Part shown: in pieces, positions 9,463-16,778 of the stretch | How positions within the stretch are numbered: the stretch's first letter is position 1 | Layout: the number at the start of each line of letters is the position of its first letter | Source: JAHEZL01 sp964406465 | Lineage (GTDB): Bacteria; Bacteroidota; Bacteroidia; Flavobacteriales_C; GCA-002722245 | Direction of reading: 5' to 3' | NCBI GenBank assembly: GCA_964406465.1 | Contig: CAYORT010000002.1 | Location: 62,001-126,000 of the forward strand | Length of the DNA: 64,000 nt | Made by a program: the position numbers and the translations under genes | Notes under the pieces: generated by a model | The model's database searches: none | What the model was told of the DNA's origin: nothing | Seen by the model: only the letters and a program-made list of their open reading frames with translations

Positions 9463-10206
9463 ATGATAAAAGCCATCATCATCGACGACATAGAGCAAGC
9501 GCGCGTTACGCTAAAAAAAGATTTAGAAACTTACGCTGCCGATGTGCAAATCATTGGCGAAGCAAGCGGCGTAATTGAAGGAGCTAAATTGCTCAAAAAT
9601 ACTCAGCCAGATATTTTGTTTCTCGACATACAAATGCAAGATGGAAGTGGTTTTGATTTGTTGGATATTTTAAAAGACATTTCTTTCAAAATCATCTTCA
9701 TCACTGCATCAGATGCGCATGCCATCAAAGCGTTTCGTTATGCTGCCATCGATTATTTAATGAAGCCAGTCGACCCCGATGAACTCACTGCTGCCCTAGA
9801 TAAATTTCGAGCGCAAAAATTAAATGAAAACGAAAAATACAAATTACTCAACGACTCTTTAAAAAATCATCAAAAACCCAACGAGCGATTGGCTTTGCAC
9901 ACACAAGATAAAATCCACATTGTAAACATCAACGATATTTTACGTTGCGAAAGCTCGGTAAACTACACCGAATTCCATTTCAGCGGAGGTAAAAAATTAT
10001 TGGTAACAAAAACTCTAAAAGACTTCGAAGATTTATTAGCCGACCAAGGCTTTTACCGCGTTCACCAATCGCACTTGGTAAACACCAAATACATCAAAGA
10101 ATTTGTAAAAACAGATGGTGGATATCTTCTGATGAACGATGGATTTAACGTTCCTGTTTCGGTGAGAAAAAAAGCTGAAGTAATTAAGATGTTAGAAGAA
10201 CTATAA
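9463..10206 (+). CDS. LytTR-family response regulator
   Basis: A 247-residue regulator with an N-terminal receiver domain (acid pocket D8/D9, phospho-acceptor D55 in ILFLDIQMQDGSGFD, conserved Lys in YLMKPVDPDEL). The C-terminal LytTR DNA-binding domain (about 140-245) has HTQDKIHIVNINDILRCES and FYRVHQSHLVNTKYIKEF. It is the cognate partner of the LytS-type kinase upstream. LytTR proteins bind spaced direct repeats near promoters. The bestrophin gene starts 11 bp downstream and is the obvious first candidate target or co-operonic partner. Confidence 0.93.
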   Translation: MIKAIIIDDIEQARVTLKKDLETYAADVQIIGEASGVIEGAKLLKNTQPDILFLDIQMQDGSGFDLLDILKDISFKIIFITASDAHAIKAFRYAAIDYLMKPVDPDELTAALDKFRAQKLNENEKYKLLNDSLKNHQKPNERLALHTQDKIHIVNINDILRCESSVNYTEFHFSGGKKLLVTKTLKDFEDLLADQGFYRVHQSHLVNTKYIKEFVKTDGGYLLMNDGFNVPVSVRKKAEVIKMLEEL

Positions 10207-10217
10207 AAACAAAGAAA

Positions 10218-11075
10218 ATGATTGATTACGACAACAAACACTGGTTTAGATTTTTATTTAAAAGTAGCGGATACCACTTCGATGGTGTATTTTTTAGTTT
10301 ATTGATATACGGAGCATTAGTTGGCATTTTAGTTTTTGCGCACTTAAGTTTCGATTTCGATATTTTCCATATCCCCGCATCGTTCCATACGGTGCTAGGT
10401 TTGGTGATTGGTTTACTCTTAGTTTTTAGAACCAACACAGCTTACGAAAGATGGTGGGAAGGAAGAAAACAATTGGGTTCTTTATTAAATACCGCCAGAA
10501 ATTTAGCAATGAAATACAAAGCCTACATAAACCGTGAAGATGATGTTATTTACACCTTACTAGAAGCTTTTCCTTGGACCCTTAAAGAAAATCTAAGATT
10601 AAAAGATTACTCATCGTTTGCTGAGCATATCACTGCCGACATGATTGCTGCTTTTAACCAGGCTGCACACAAGCCTAATTTTGTTTTAGCCGAGCTAAGC
10701 AATAGAACAAATCAGCTCATGTTGAAAAACAAAATAACGGCCGAACAATTCCTCATTTTAGAAAATAAAATAAGTGAACTCACAGATATTTTAGGTGCTT
10801 GCGAAAGAATTAAAAATACCCCAATTCCTTTCGGCTACGCCATTCATCTAAAAAGAATTTTATTGATTTATCTTCTATCTCTTCCCTTTGCCTTTATTGA
10901 AAGTATTGGCTGGTGGTCGATACCTGTAGCGATGATTGTTTTTTACACCATGATTGGTATCGAATTAATTGCTGAAGAAATTGAAGATCCTTTTGGAACT
11001 GATGTGAATGACTTACCGGTAGACGACTTGGAAGATAAAATTCGCCTGAACGTTGAAGAAATAAAAGAATTTTGA
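10218..11075 (+). CDS. Bestrophin-family anion channel-like membrane protein
   Basis: A 285-residue membrane protein of the bestrophin/UPF0187 family. It shows the N-terminal DYDNKHWFRFLFKSSG segment, two early membrane helices (about 25-45 and 48-66), the conserved FRTNTAYERWWEGRKQLG motif, a helical middle, and a last helix pair with PFAFIESIGWWSIPVAM. It ends with GIELIAEEIEDPFGTDVNDLP, typical of the family. Bacterial homologues form pentameric ion channels, some selective for cations; selectivity cannot be read here. It follows the LytTR gene by 11 bp and is followed by a strong terminator. Confidence 0.9.
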   Translation: MIDYDNKHWFRFLFKSSGYHFDGVFFSLLIYGALVGILVFAHLSFDFDIFHIPASFHTVLGLVIGLLLVFRTNTAYERWWEGRKQLGSLLNTARNLAMKYKAYINREDDVIYTLLEAFPWTLKENLRLKDYSSFAEHITADMIAAFNQAAHKPNFVLAELSNRTNQLMLKNKITAEQFLILENKISELTDILGACERIKNTPIPFGYAIHLKRILLIYLLSLPFAFIESIGWWSIPVAMIVFYTMIGIELIAEEIEDPFGTDVNDLPVDDLEDKIRLNVEEIKEF

Positions 11076-11168
11076 TTTTTTTCTTCAGGGCTGTAACTTT
11101 TGAAATCAACACAGCTCTTACTGATGTCTTCAGATTCTAAGTCTGAATAATAATATACCCCCTGTGTT

Positions 11169-11202
11169 CCGGAGAGGCGCTCGTCTCTCCGGATTTTTTT
11201 TT
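11169..11202 (+). terminator. Rho-independent terminator after the bestrophin gene
   Basis: CCGGAGAG (11169-11176) pairs perfectly with CTCTCCGG (11185-11192) around an 8-base loop, followed by A and nine T residues. It closes the kinase/regulator/bestrophin unit and isolates the sulfur cassette promoter just downstream. Confidence 0.85.
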
Positions 11203-11207
11203 GCCTA

Positions 11208-11252
11208 TGTGACAAACATCACTGTACATGTTTTTTCATCCATCTAAATTTG
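11208..11252 (+). promoter_or_regulatory. CRP-like operator and TAnnTTTG promoter of the sulfur cassette
   Basis: TGTGA-CAAACA-TCACT at 11208-11223 matches the TGTGA-N6-TCACA consensus bound by CRP-type regulators in 9 of 10 half-site positions. A perfect Bacteroidota -7 box, TAAATTTG, lies at 11245-11252, with no clear -33 TTG. If transcription starts 6-8 bases after that box, the operator is centred close to -43, the class-II activator position. The first gene starts at 11279. The transcription start itself is inferred. Confidence 0.6.
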
Positions 11253-11278
11253 AATCGTTAACCAATAAAACAAATGTT

Positions 11279-11482
11279 ATGATTAAGAACATGAGCAATG
11301 CAGACAGAATAATTAGAATTATCATCTCTGCTATTTTCGCTACACTTTATTTCACAGGCATCACATCTGGAGCCTTAGGAATCACCTTAATAATTGTGGC
11401 CACCATCTTCACGCTAACTTCTTTGATCAATTTTTGTCCGATTTACAAAATCATTGGACTAACTAAATGGGAGAAGAAATAA
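11279..11482 (+). CDS. DUF2892 (YgaP-type) inner-membrane protein
   Basis: 67 residues from ATG 11279: MIKNMSNADRIIRIIISAIF, then a second hydrophobic helix and a short cytoplasmic end with NFCPIYKIIGL. This is the DUF2892 pattern (two membrane helices, NADR near the start, CPxY near the end) that also forms the membrane part of YgaP rhodaneses. An upstream ATG at 11228 is rejected because it overlaps the promoter. First gene of the sulfur cassette; it is joined to the next gene by TAATG. Confidence 0.85.
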   Translation: MIKNMSNADRIIRIIISAIFATLYFTGITSGALGITLIIVATIFTLTSLINFCPIYKIIGLTKWEKK

Positions 11483-11667
11483 TGATACTTATTAAAACAT
11501 ACGGCTTAACACTAATAGGTCTTGTAGTGGGTGCTATTGGCGGCTATATCTACTATGCTAAAGTAGGCTGCGAAAGCGGTACCTGTCCTATCACCTCAAC
11601 TCCATACATCTCCACCATTTACGGAGCAATTATGGGAGCATTAACAATAAATATATTCACTAAATAA
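11482..11667 (+). CDS. DUF6132-type small membrane protein
   Basis: A 61-residue protein starting at the ATG that shares an A with the previous stop codon (TAATG), so translation is probably coupled. Two hydrophobic stretches (about 5-25 and 44-58) flank a loop with C30 and C35 in GCESGTCPITSTPY. This matches DUF6132 proteins, which are commonly found beside rhodaneses. The two cysteines could bind or transfer sulfur, but that is inference. An earlier in-frame ATG (11467) is possible. Confidence 0.8.
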   Translation: MILIKTYGLTLIGLVVGAIGGYIYYAKVGCESGTCPITSTPYISTIYGAIMGALTINIFTK

Positions 11668-11676
11668 ATCATCTTT

Positions 11677-11940
11677 ATGAACACACAAGAAATCATTCAA
11701 AAAAAATTAGGAACTATTGTAGACGTGAGAACACGAGGCGAGTTTCTGGGCGGACATGTTGAAGGGTCGGTAAATATCCCTCTGAACGAACTACCCGATA
11801 AAATTGCGGAATTGCAAAAATTAAAAGCACCTTTGCTTTTGTGCTGTGCATCGGGAAATAGAAGCGGACAAGCCGAGCGATTTTTAGCACAATACGGCTT
11901 AGATGTTAGGAATGCTGGGCCGTGGATTAACTGCCTTTAA
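11677..11940 (+). CDS. Single-domain rhodanese, short form
   Basis: An 87-residue rhodanese domain, which carries persulfide sulfur on its active cysteine. The substrate-binding start TIVDVRTRGEFLGGHVEGSV and the active loop CCASGNRSGQ (catalytic Cys57) are both present. It has no signal peptide, so it should be cytoplasmic. It ends shortly after the last helix (NAGPWINCL). It sits 9 bp after the DUF6132 gene and 35 bp before a second rhodanese with the same active loop, suggesting local duplication. Confidence 0.93.
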   Translation: MNTQEIIQKKLGTIVDVRTRGEFLGGHVEGSVNIPLNELPDKIAELQKLKAPLLLCCASGNRSGQAERFLAQYGLDVRNAGPWINCL

Positions 11941-11975
11941 CACATTTCAATGATACACCAACTAAATTTTAAAAA

Positions 11976-12290
11976 ATGTTATCAAAAATAAAATCATTAC
12001 TTGGCCTTGGGCCATCTGTAAATTACGCACAACTGGTTAAAGAAGGTGCCATCATTGTTGATGTAAGATCAAAAGGGGAATTCGCTGGTGGTCACATCAA
12101 AAAGTCAATCAACATACCTGTAGATAATATCGGTCAGCAATTACACCTCCTTAAAGATAAAAACCAAACCATCATCACTTGCTGTGCTTCGGGCATGAGA
12201 AGCAGAATGGCAAAAGGAATCTTAAAAGCAAAAGGTTATCCAAATGTGCACAATGGAGGAAGTTATATCAGCTTAAACAACAAATTGTAG
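11976..12290 (+). CDS. Single-domain rhodanese, second copy
   Basis: A 104-residue rhodanese with a short amphipathic N-terminal extension (MLSKIKSLLGLGPSVNYAQL). It has the VDVRSKGEFAGGHIKKSINI motif and the active loop CCASGMRSR with catalytic Cys70. It is the same type as the preceding rhodanese but clearly diverged. No signal peptide, so probably cytoplasmic; the extension might associate with the membrane. It lies in the middle of the sulfur cassette. Confidence 0.93.
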   Translation: MLSKIKSLLGLGPSVNYAQLVKEGAIIVDVRSKGEFAGGHIKKSINIPVDNIGQQLHLLKDKNQTIITCCASGMRSRMAKGILKAKGYPNVHNGGSYISLNNKL

Positions 12291-12328
12291 TAATCATCGT
12301 AGCACAAGAAATCTTTAAATCAAAAATC

Positions 12329-12763
12329 ATGGAAGCGCATAATTACAACGTAAATCTTACGTGGACAGGTGATCGCAAAGGAACACTTTCTTCACCAGAA
12401 TTAAATAGCAGTATTGAAGTAGCTACACCACCTCAGTTCCCCAAAGGAATAGCCGGCATTTGGTCGCCCGAACACTTCTACACTGCTGCAATAAGTTCTT
12501 GTTTAATGACCACATTCTTATCTATTGCAGAGTTCTCGAAATTGGAATTTAAATCTTTTTCTTGTGAAGCAAGTGGTGTTTTAGATACTGTTGAGGGAAA
12601 ACTATTGATGACTGAAGTGCACTTGAAACCCACTGTGGTTATAGCCGACGAGAGTTTAAGAGAAAAAGCTGAAAAAATATTACATAAATCTGAAGCAGCT
12701 TGCTTAATTTCGAACTCAGTTAAGGCGAAAGTCACCATGACTCCAAATATTATTATCGGATAA
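12329..12763 (+). CDS. OsmC-family peroxidase-like protein
   Basis: 144 residues from ATG 12329 (MEAHNYNVNLTWTGDRKGTL); the open frame extends further upstream, but that part overlaps the rhodanese gene and lacks OsmC character. Both conserved family cysteines are present, Cys58 in AAISSCLMT and Cys125 in SEAACLISNS. These reduce organic hydroperoxides in OsmC/Ohr; some OsmC-like proteins act on persulfides. The sulfur-cassette position makes a sulfur-linked substrate plausible, but this is inference. It is followed after 1 bp by the lipoprotein gene. Confidence 0.92.
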   Translation: MEAHNYNVNLTWTGDRKGTLSSPELNSSIEVATPPQFPKGIAGIWSPEHFYTAAISSCLMTTFLSIAEFSKLEFKSFSCEASGVLDTVEGKLLMTEVHLKPTVVIADESLREKAEKILHKSEAACLISNSVKAKVTMTPNIIIG

Positions 12764-12764
12764 A

Positions 12765-13475
12765 ATGAAAAACATAATTTTAACTCTATTAGCTTCAGCG
12801 TTTCTTTTAGCTTGCGGACAAAACAAAGTAAATTTATTAGGTGCTAACGACTTTGAATCACAAATTAAGAAAGACAGCAGTAGCGCTCAAATAATTGATG
12901 TTCGAACTCCCGTTGAATTTGCCGACGACCATTTAAACAATGCGCAAAACATTGATTACAACAGCGACAAATTTGAAGAAATGGCAAAGAAATTAGACGC
13001 TTCAAAACCCACTTTTGTGTATTGTGCAGGTGGCAAAAGAAGTGCCGATGCTGCCGCTATTTTAGTAAAGTTAGGATTTAAGGATGTGTATGATTTAGAC
13101 GGCGGATTTCGCGCTTGGAACAAAGAAGGTAAAGCTACCGCTCTTGGAGCATCGGGTGGGAATAAAGAAATTACCGTTGCCGACTTCAACAAATATGTAG
13201 CTTCTAAAAAGTTGGTACTTGTTGATTTCAATGCACCTTGGTGCGGTCCGTGCCGAATTTTATCTCCAATATTAGATGAAATTGCTGCCGAAAAAATGGG
13301 GGTTATCGATATTTTAAAAATCAATGTTGATGAACAAAAAACCATTGCCAACCATTTTAAAATCGATGGTATTCCAGCTCTTCAACTTTACCAAGATGGC
13401 AAAAAAGTGTGGGAAGGTGTTGGCTTAATGCAAAAAGCACAATTGCTAGAGATCATCGCCGAATTTGAACAGTAG
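12765..13475 (+). CDS. Rhodanese-thioredoxin fusion lipoprotein
   Basis: A 236-residue protein with lipobox SAFLLAC (Cys17), so it is exported and lipid-anchored. Residues about 24-125 are a rhodanese domain (IIDVRTPVEFADDHLNNA; active Cys87 in VYCAGGKRSAD). Residues about 132-235 are a thioredoxin domain with W159-C160-G161-P162-C163, and GIPALQLYQDGK carrying the cis-proline. The pairing suggests that the thioredoxin part reduces a persulfide or disulfide held by the rhodanese part on the periplasmic side. It starts 1 bp after the OsmC stop. Confidence 0.93.
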   Translation: MKNIILTLLASAFLLACGQNKVNLLGANDFESQIKKDSSSAQIIDVRTPVEFADDHLNNAQNIDYNSDKFEEMAKKLDASKPTFVYCAGGKRSADAAAILVKLGFKDVYDLDGGFRAWNKEGKATALGASGGNKEITVADFNKYVASKKLVLVDFNAPWCGPCRILSPILDEIAAEKMGVIDILKINVDEQKTIANHFKIDGIPALQLYQDGKKVWEGVGLMQKAQLLEIIAEFEQ

Positions 13476-13539
13476 AGTAATTGAAAAATATTTTTAGACT
13501 TATCTAAATTTTTATTTATCATTGTGAAAACTTTGATAA

Positions 13540-14415
13540 ATGAAAACACTTTTTAGCTCAGCACTATTTCTTTTTCTTCTATCGTCGTATCAAAATCTAA
13601 ATGCCCAAAACGACACCACTATTACCATTCCAAAAGAAGATTTTGAAGAAGTATTGAAATATTACTTTCCTTCTAAAACAAAAAACAACAACGTTGATAT
13701 TTTTACCGACAGGCCGCATCAAACTGAAACAGCCGAAATGGTTCCTTACAAACATTTTCAAGTAGAAAGCGGTGTTTCGGTGGAAATTGATCACGATGGC
13801 ATCACCAGAAATGAAAATGTATACTACAACTCATTATTGATGAAATATGGTATTGGGAGTGGTATGGATTTGCGTCTTGGCTTCGATTTCCTTAATAACA
13901 ATGCTTTTCAAGGAGACTCACTAATCTCTAGAACGAAAGGATTTTCAGGCTTTTCGTTTGGCGGTAAGAAATTCCTATTTCGAGGCACTAAATATTTACC
14001 GAAGGTAAGCTTGATGACCGAAATCTATTTACCTTACTTTGGCAACAAAGCATTTAAACCAAGCTTTACAGGAGGTACCTTAAGATTATTGTGTGAACAT
14101 GAACTGGGTGAAAACACAGAGCTGGAATACAATTTTGGTCCCGATTGGGGAGGTAATCAAGCGAACGTTAGTTATTTCTATGCTGTATCCTTAACGCAAA
14201 AAGTCGCTGGGCCGCTTTCTATCTACGGTGAAATTTTCGGATTTTTTAATGAAAACAATGACTTAAGCTACACCAACGATTTTCGTTGTGATGCTGGATT
14301 TGTTTATTTGCTTAAAAAGAATTTGCAACTCGATTTAGAAGGAGGAATCACTTTTACTACACCGCAAGTAGGTTACTTTGCCGCGTGTGGTGTTTCATGG
14401 AGAATTCCTAATTAG
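13540..14415 (+). CDS. Outer-membrane beta-barrel protein of the MetA/transporter type
   Basis: A 291-residue protein with a signal peptide (to about LNAQN, residue 23). The segment DIFTDRPHQTETAEMVPYKH followed by FQVESGVSVE is the standard opening of the family named after a putative phenol-degradation MetA protein, predicted 12-strand outer-membrane barrels. Alternating strands continue to the terminal VSWRIP. It lies 64 bp after the rhodanese-thioredoxin gene, so it may be the last cassette gene or have its own promoter. Substrate unknown. Confidence 0.8.
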   Translation: MKTLFSSALFLFLLSSYQNLNAQNDTTITIPKEDFEEVLKYYFPSKTKNNNVDIFTDRPHQTETAEMVPYKHFQVESGVSVEIDHDGITRNENVYYNSLLMKYGIGSGMDLRLGFDFLNNNAFQGDSLISRTKGFSGFSFGGKKFLFRGTKYLPKVSLMTEIYLPYFGNKAFKPSFTGGTLRLLCEHELGENTELEYNFGPDWGGNQANVSYFYAVSLTQKVAGPLSIYGEIFGFFNENNDLSYTNDFRCDAGFVYLLKKNLQLDLEGGITFTTPQVGYFAACGVSWRIPN

Positions 14416-14452
14416 TTTATATGAAATAAAGCAATATTTTTGTTTTATCATC

Positions 14453-15466
14453 ATGAACAAAGAACCCATCATATTAGCAATAGAATCTTCGTGCGACGAC
14501 ACTGGAGCAGCTATCATGCAAGGCAAAAAGGCCTTAAGCAACATTATAGCATCTCAAAAAGTTCACGAAAAATATGGCGGTGTTGTTCCCGAGTTGGCAT
14601 CACGATCTCATCAACAAAATATTATTCCTGTGGTGCATCAAGCCATCACCGAAGCAGGAATAAAGAAGGAAGACATCGATGCGGTGGCTTTTACTAAAGG
14701 TCCGGGCTTACTAGGCTCACTATTGGTTGGCACTTCTTTCGCCAAATCTTTCAGCATGGCGCTCAACAAACCATTGATTGAAATCAATCATATGGAAGCA
14801 CACATCTTGGCGCATTTTATTGAAGACGGTTCTCCATCGCCCGAATTTCCGTTTTTGTGTTTAACAGTATCGGGAGGCCACACTCAGATTGTAAAAGTTA
14901 GTGCTCCAAATGATTTTAAAATCATTGGAGAAACTATAGATGATGCAGCAGGAGAGGCTTTTGATAAAATCTCGAAAATCATGGGGTTGCCTTATCCTGG
15001 CGGACCAATACTCGATAAGCTTGCCAGAGAAGGCAACGGAAATAAATTTCCTTTTGCGCACCCAAAAGCTGGCGGTTTAAATTTTTCTTTCAGCGGATTA
15101 AAAACTTCTGTGCTTTATTTCCTAAAAAAAGAAGTTGAAAAAAATCCAAATTTCATTGAAGAAAACAAAGTAGATCTTTGTGCATCTGTGCAACAAACCA
15201 TTGTAGAAATACTAATGGACCAACTAAAAAAAGCAGCCATGCAAGAAAATATTTCGCACGTTGCTATTGCAGGCGGAGTATCGGCCAACAGCGGATTACG
15301 CAATGCAATTAGCTCACAAAAAAATTGGCAAACCTATATTCCTGCATTTCAATTTTGCACAGATAATGCGGCCATGATTGGAATTGCCGCTTATTACAAA
15401 TACATGAACAATGATTTTGGTGATTTGAGTTCGAAGGCCACTGCGCGCTGGGAGATGGGTAAATAA
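14453..15466 (+). CDS. tsaD: tRNA threonylcarbamoyladenosine transferase TsaD
   Basis: A 337-residue ASKHA-fold metalloenzyme that transfers the threonylcarbamoyl group to adenine 37 of ANN-decoding tRNAs. The start is ATG 14453 (MNKEPIILAIESSCDDTGAA); an upstream ATG lies inside the previous gene. Motifs: LAIESSCDDT, the metal-binding INHMEAHILAH, TVSGGHTQIV, and SFSGLKTSV. C-terminal AIAGGVSANSGLR and CTDNAAMIGIA complete the family pattern. A TATTTTTG box at 14435-14442 may be its own promoter. A terminator follows. Confidence 0.97.
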   Translation: MNKEPIILAIESSCDDTGAAIMQGKKALSNIIASQKVHEKYGGVVPELASRSHQQNIIPVVHQAITEAGIKKEDIDAVAFTKGPGLLGSLLVGTSFAKSFSMALNKPLIEINHMEAHILAHFIEDGSPSPEFPFLCLTVSGGHTQIVKVSAPNDFKIIGETIDDAAGEAFDKISKIMGLPYPGGPILDKLAREGNGNKFPFAHPKAGGLNFSFSGLKTSVLYFLKKEVEKNPNFIEENKVDLCASVQQTIVEILMDQLKKAAMQENISHVAIAGGVSANSGLRNAISSQKNWQTYIPAFQFCTDNAAMIGIAAYYKYMNNDFGDLSSKATARWEMGK

Positions 15467-15592
15467 ACAGTTCAACTTTAATAACAATAACATCACAATT
15501 ACTTAAGTTTCTTCTTACACAACAGAGATATATTTGCTTTGTTAGTAATGGAAATCAATTGCTAATCCCCCCTCCCCCCTCTTAATTAAATC

Positions 15593-15619
15593 AAGACGCC
15601 TCCCTTGCGTCTTTTTTTT
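15593..15619 (+). terminator. Rho-independent terminator after tsaD
   Basis: AAGACGC (15593-15599) and GCGTCTT (15607-15613) form a perfect stem with a 7-base loop, followed by six more T residues. It lies between convergent genes. Confidence 0.85.
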
Positions 15620-15651
15620 GCTTTTTAAAATCTTTAAACCAAAATCTTTTT

Positions 15652-16548
15652 TCACAACGGCAGCCTATAAATCAATCTTGTTTGAAAAATCAAACCATTA
15701 TTAAAATTGGCATTTTGCTGCACCCTCTCGTCTCCTATTTTAATGGCACTAAGAGCGAAATCAAACTTATCATCACTATTAAAAACTTGGTGATTTCTTC
15801 CAACGGTATAACCTGCTTTTCCTTGTATCAACAACCTTTGAGTTAAATTAAACTGCAAGTAAACAAAAAGCTCATTGACAGATTTAACTACATAGCGACT
15901 CTCAATCTCACTGTTCAATTGATAGCTTCTAACTACAGATCTAAAATTAGCTCCCATCTTCAATTTAGGAAGCAAAACATAATTAACATCGGCCCACACC
16001 GGAGCGACCACATCTACCTCTAACTTACTGTTTTTACTAACATAATATAATCCTAACAGTGGTACAAACAGCGAACCCGATTTTTCTGAATTGTAATATA
16101 AACCAACTTTGTATTTAAATTTATCTGCCTTCTTTTCCATTAAAACACTTCCTCCGTATTGAAAATCATTTTCTCCAATTTTTAGTAGATCACTCGACAA
16201 TTTTGGAAGAAAAAGCAAAGTTCCCTTCCATCGATCAGAAAGTTTATAATTTACCCCCACTATAGGAGCAATAGAATACAACTGTGTTTCATGAGTGCTG
16301 TTAGAAAACAAACGCAATTTAAAATACTCGGTAAAAAGTCCGGTAACTACAACTACCTTATCGTTAACTTTCAAAGGCGCTTTCAAGTCCACAACAACTT
16401 CTTCAAAACCTCTTTTCAAAGAAGTTGAATCAGAATAAGAAGTTGGAGAATAATGTGAATGATGAACCTTTATTAAATCTACATAATTTTGAGACCGCAT
16501 AGCTGCAGCGCTTAGCACAAAAACAGAAAAAAAGAGTAATCTCAGCAT
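15652..16548 (-). CDS. DUF6268-like outer-membrane protein
   Basis: A 298-residue protein with a signal peptide (cleavage near AMRSQ, residue 19). It then has amphipathic strands of an outer-membrane barrel ending in aromatic residues (QTRLIYRLPL). The layout and length resemble DUF6268 proteins of Bacteroidota, whose function is unknown. Four strands with KLKMGANFR, KADKFKYKVGLYY and NLTQRLLIQGKAGYT support a barrel. It is a monocistronic gene convergent with tsaD and divergent from trxB. Confidence 0.65.
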   Translation of the reverse strand: MLRLLFFSVFVLSAAAMRSQNYVDLIKVHHSHYSPTSYSDSTSLKRGFEEVVVDLKAPLKVNDKVVVVTGLFTEYFKLRLFSNSTHETQLYSIAPIVGVNYKLSDRWKGTLLFLPKLSSDLLKIGENDFQYGGSVLMEKKADKFKYKVGLYYNSEKSGSLFVPLLGLYYVSKNSKLEVDVVAPVWADVNYVLLPKLKMGANFRSVVRSYQLNSEIESRYVVKSVNELFVYLQFNLTQRLLIQGKAGYTVGRNHQVFNSDDKFDFALSAIKIGDERVQQNANFNNGLIFQTRLIYRLPL

Positions 16549-16737
16549 TTTAATTTCTTTGATTTGCGGCGCAAGTTAGCAACCATAAGATTCAAACATA
16601 TATTAATTTTCAACAAGTAGTAAATACTCTTTGCATTTTTTGCCAAGGTATTAGCAAAATCTATTCAACAATCGATTTATACTTTTCCACAACCTTACTG
16701 CAAACTGGTTTTTGTTCTTATTTTCGATGTCGATACA

Positions 16738-16768
16738 GAACATTAAAAAATGAACTTTGAACATTAAA
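16738..16768 (+). repeat. Two direct copies of GAACATTAAA before trxB
   Basis: Identical decamers at 16738-16747 and 16759-16768 have a 21-base period (two DNA turns) and end 10 bp before the trxB start. This could be a regulator site (LytTR proteins bind direct repeats with about two-turn spacing) or a chance AT-rich repeat. Confidence 0.35.
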
Positions 16769-16778
16769 CATAATTTCC

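Noticed and set aside
12179..12328. Extended N-terminus of the OsmC protein
   Set aside because: It overlaps the end of the rhodanese gene in another frame and has no OsmC-like sequence; the ATG at 12329 fits the family start.
12956..13351. 131-codon open frame on the minus strand inside the rhodanese-thioredoxin gene
   Set aside because: It is antisense to two intact domains and its translation has no domain or start-site signs.
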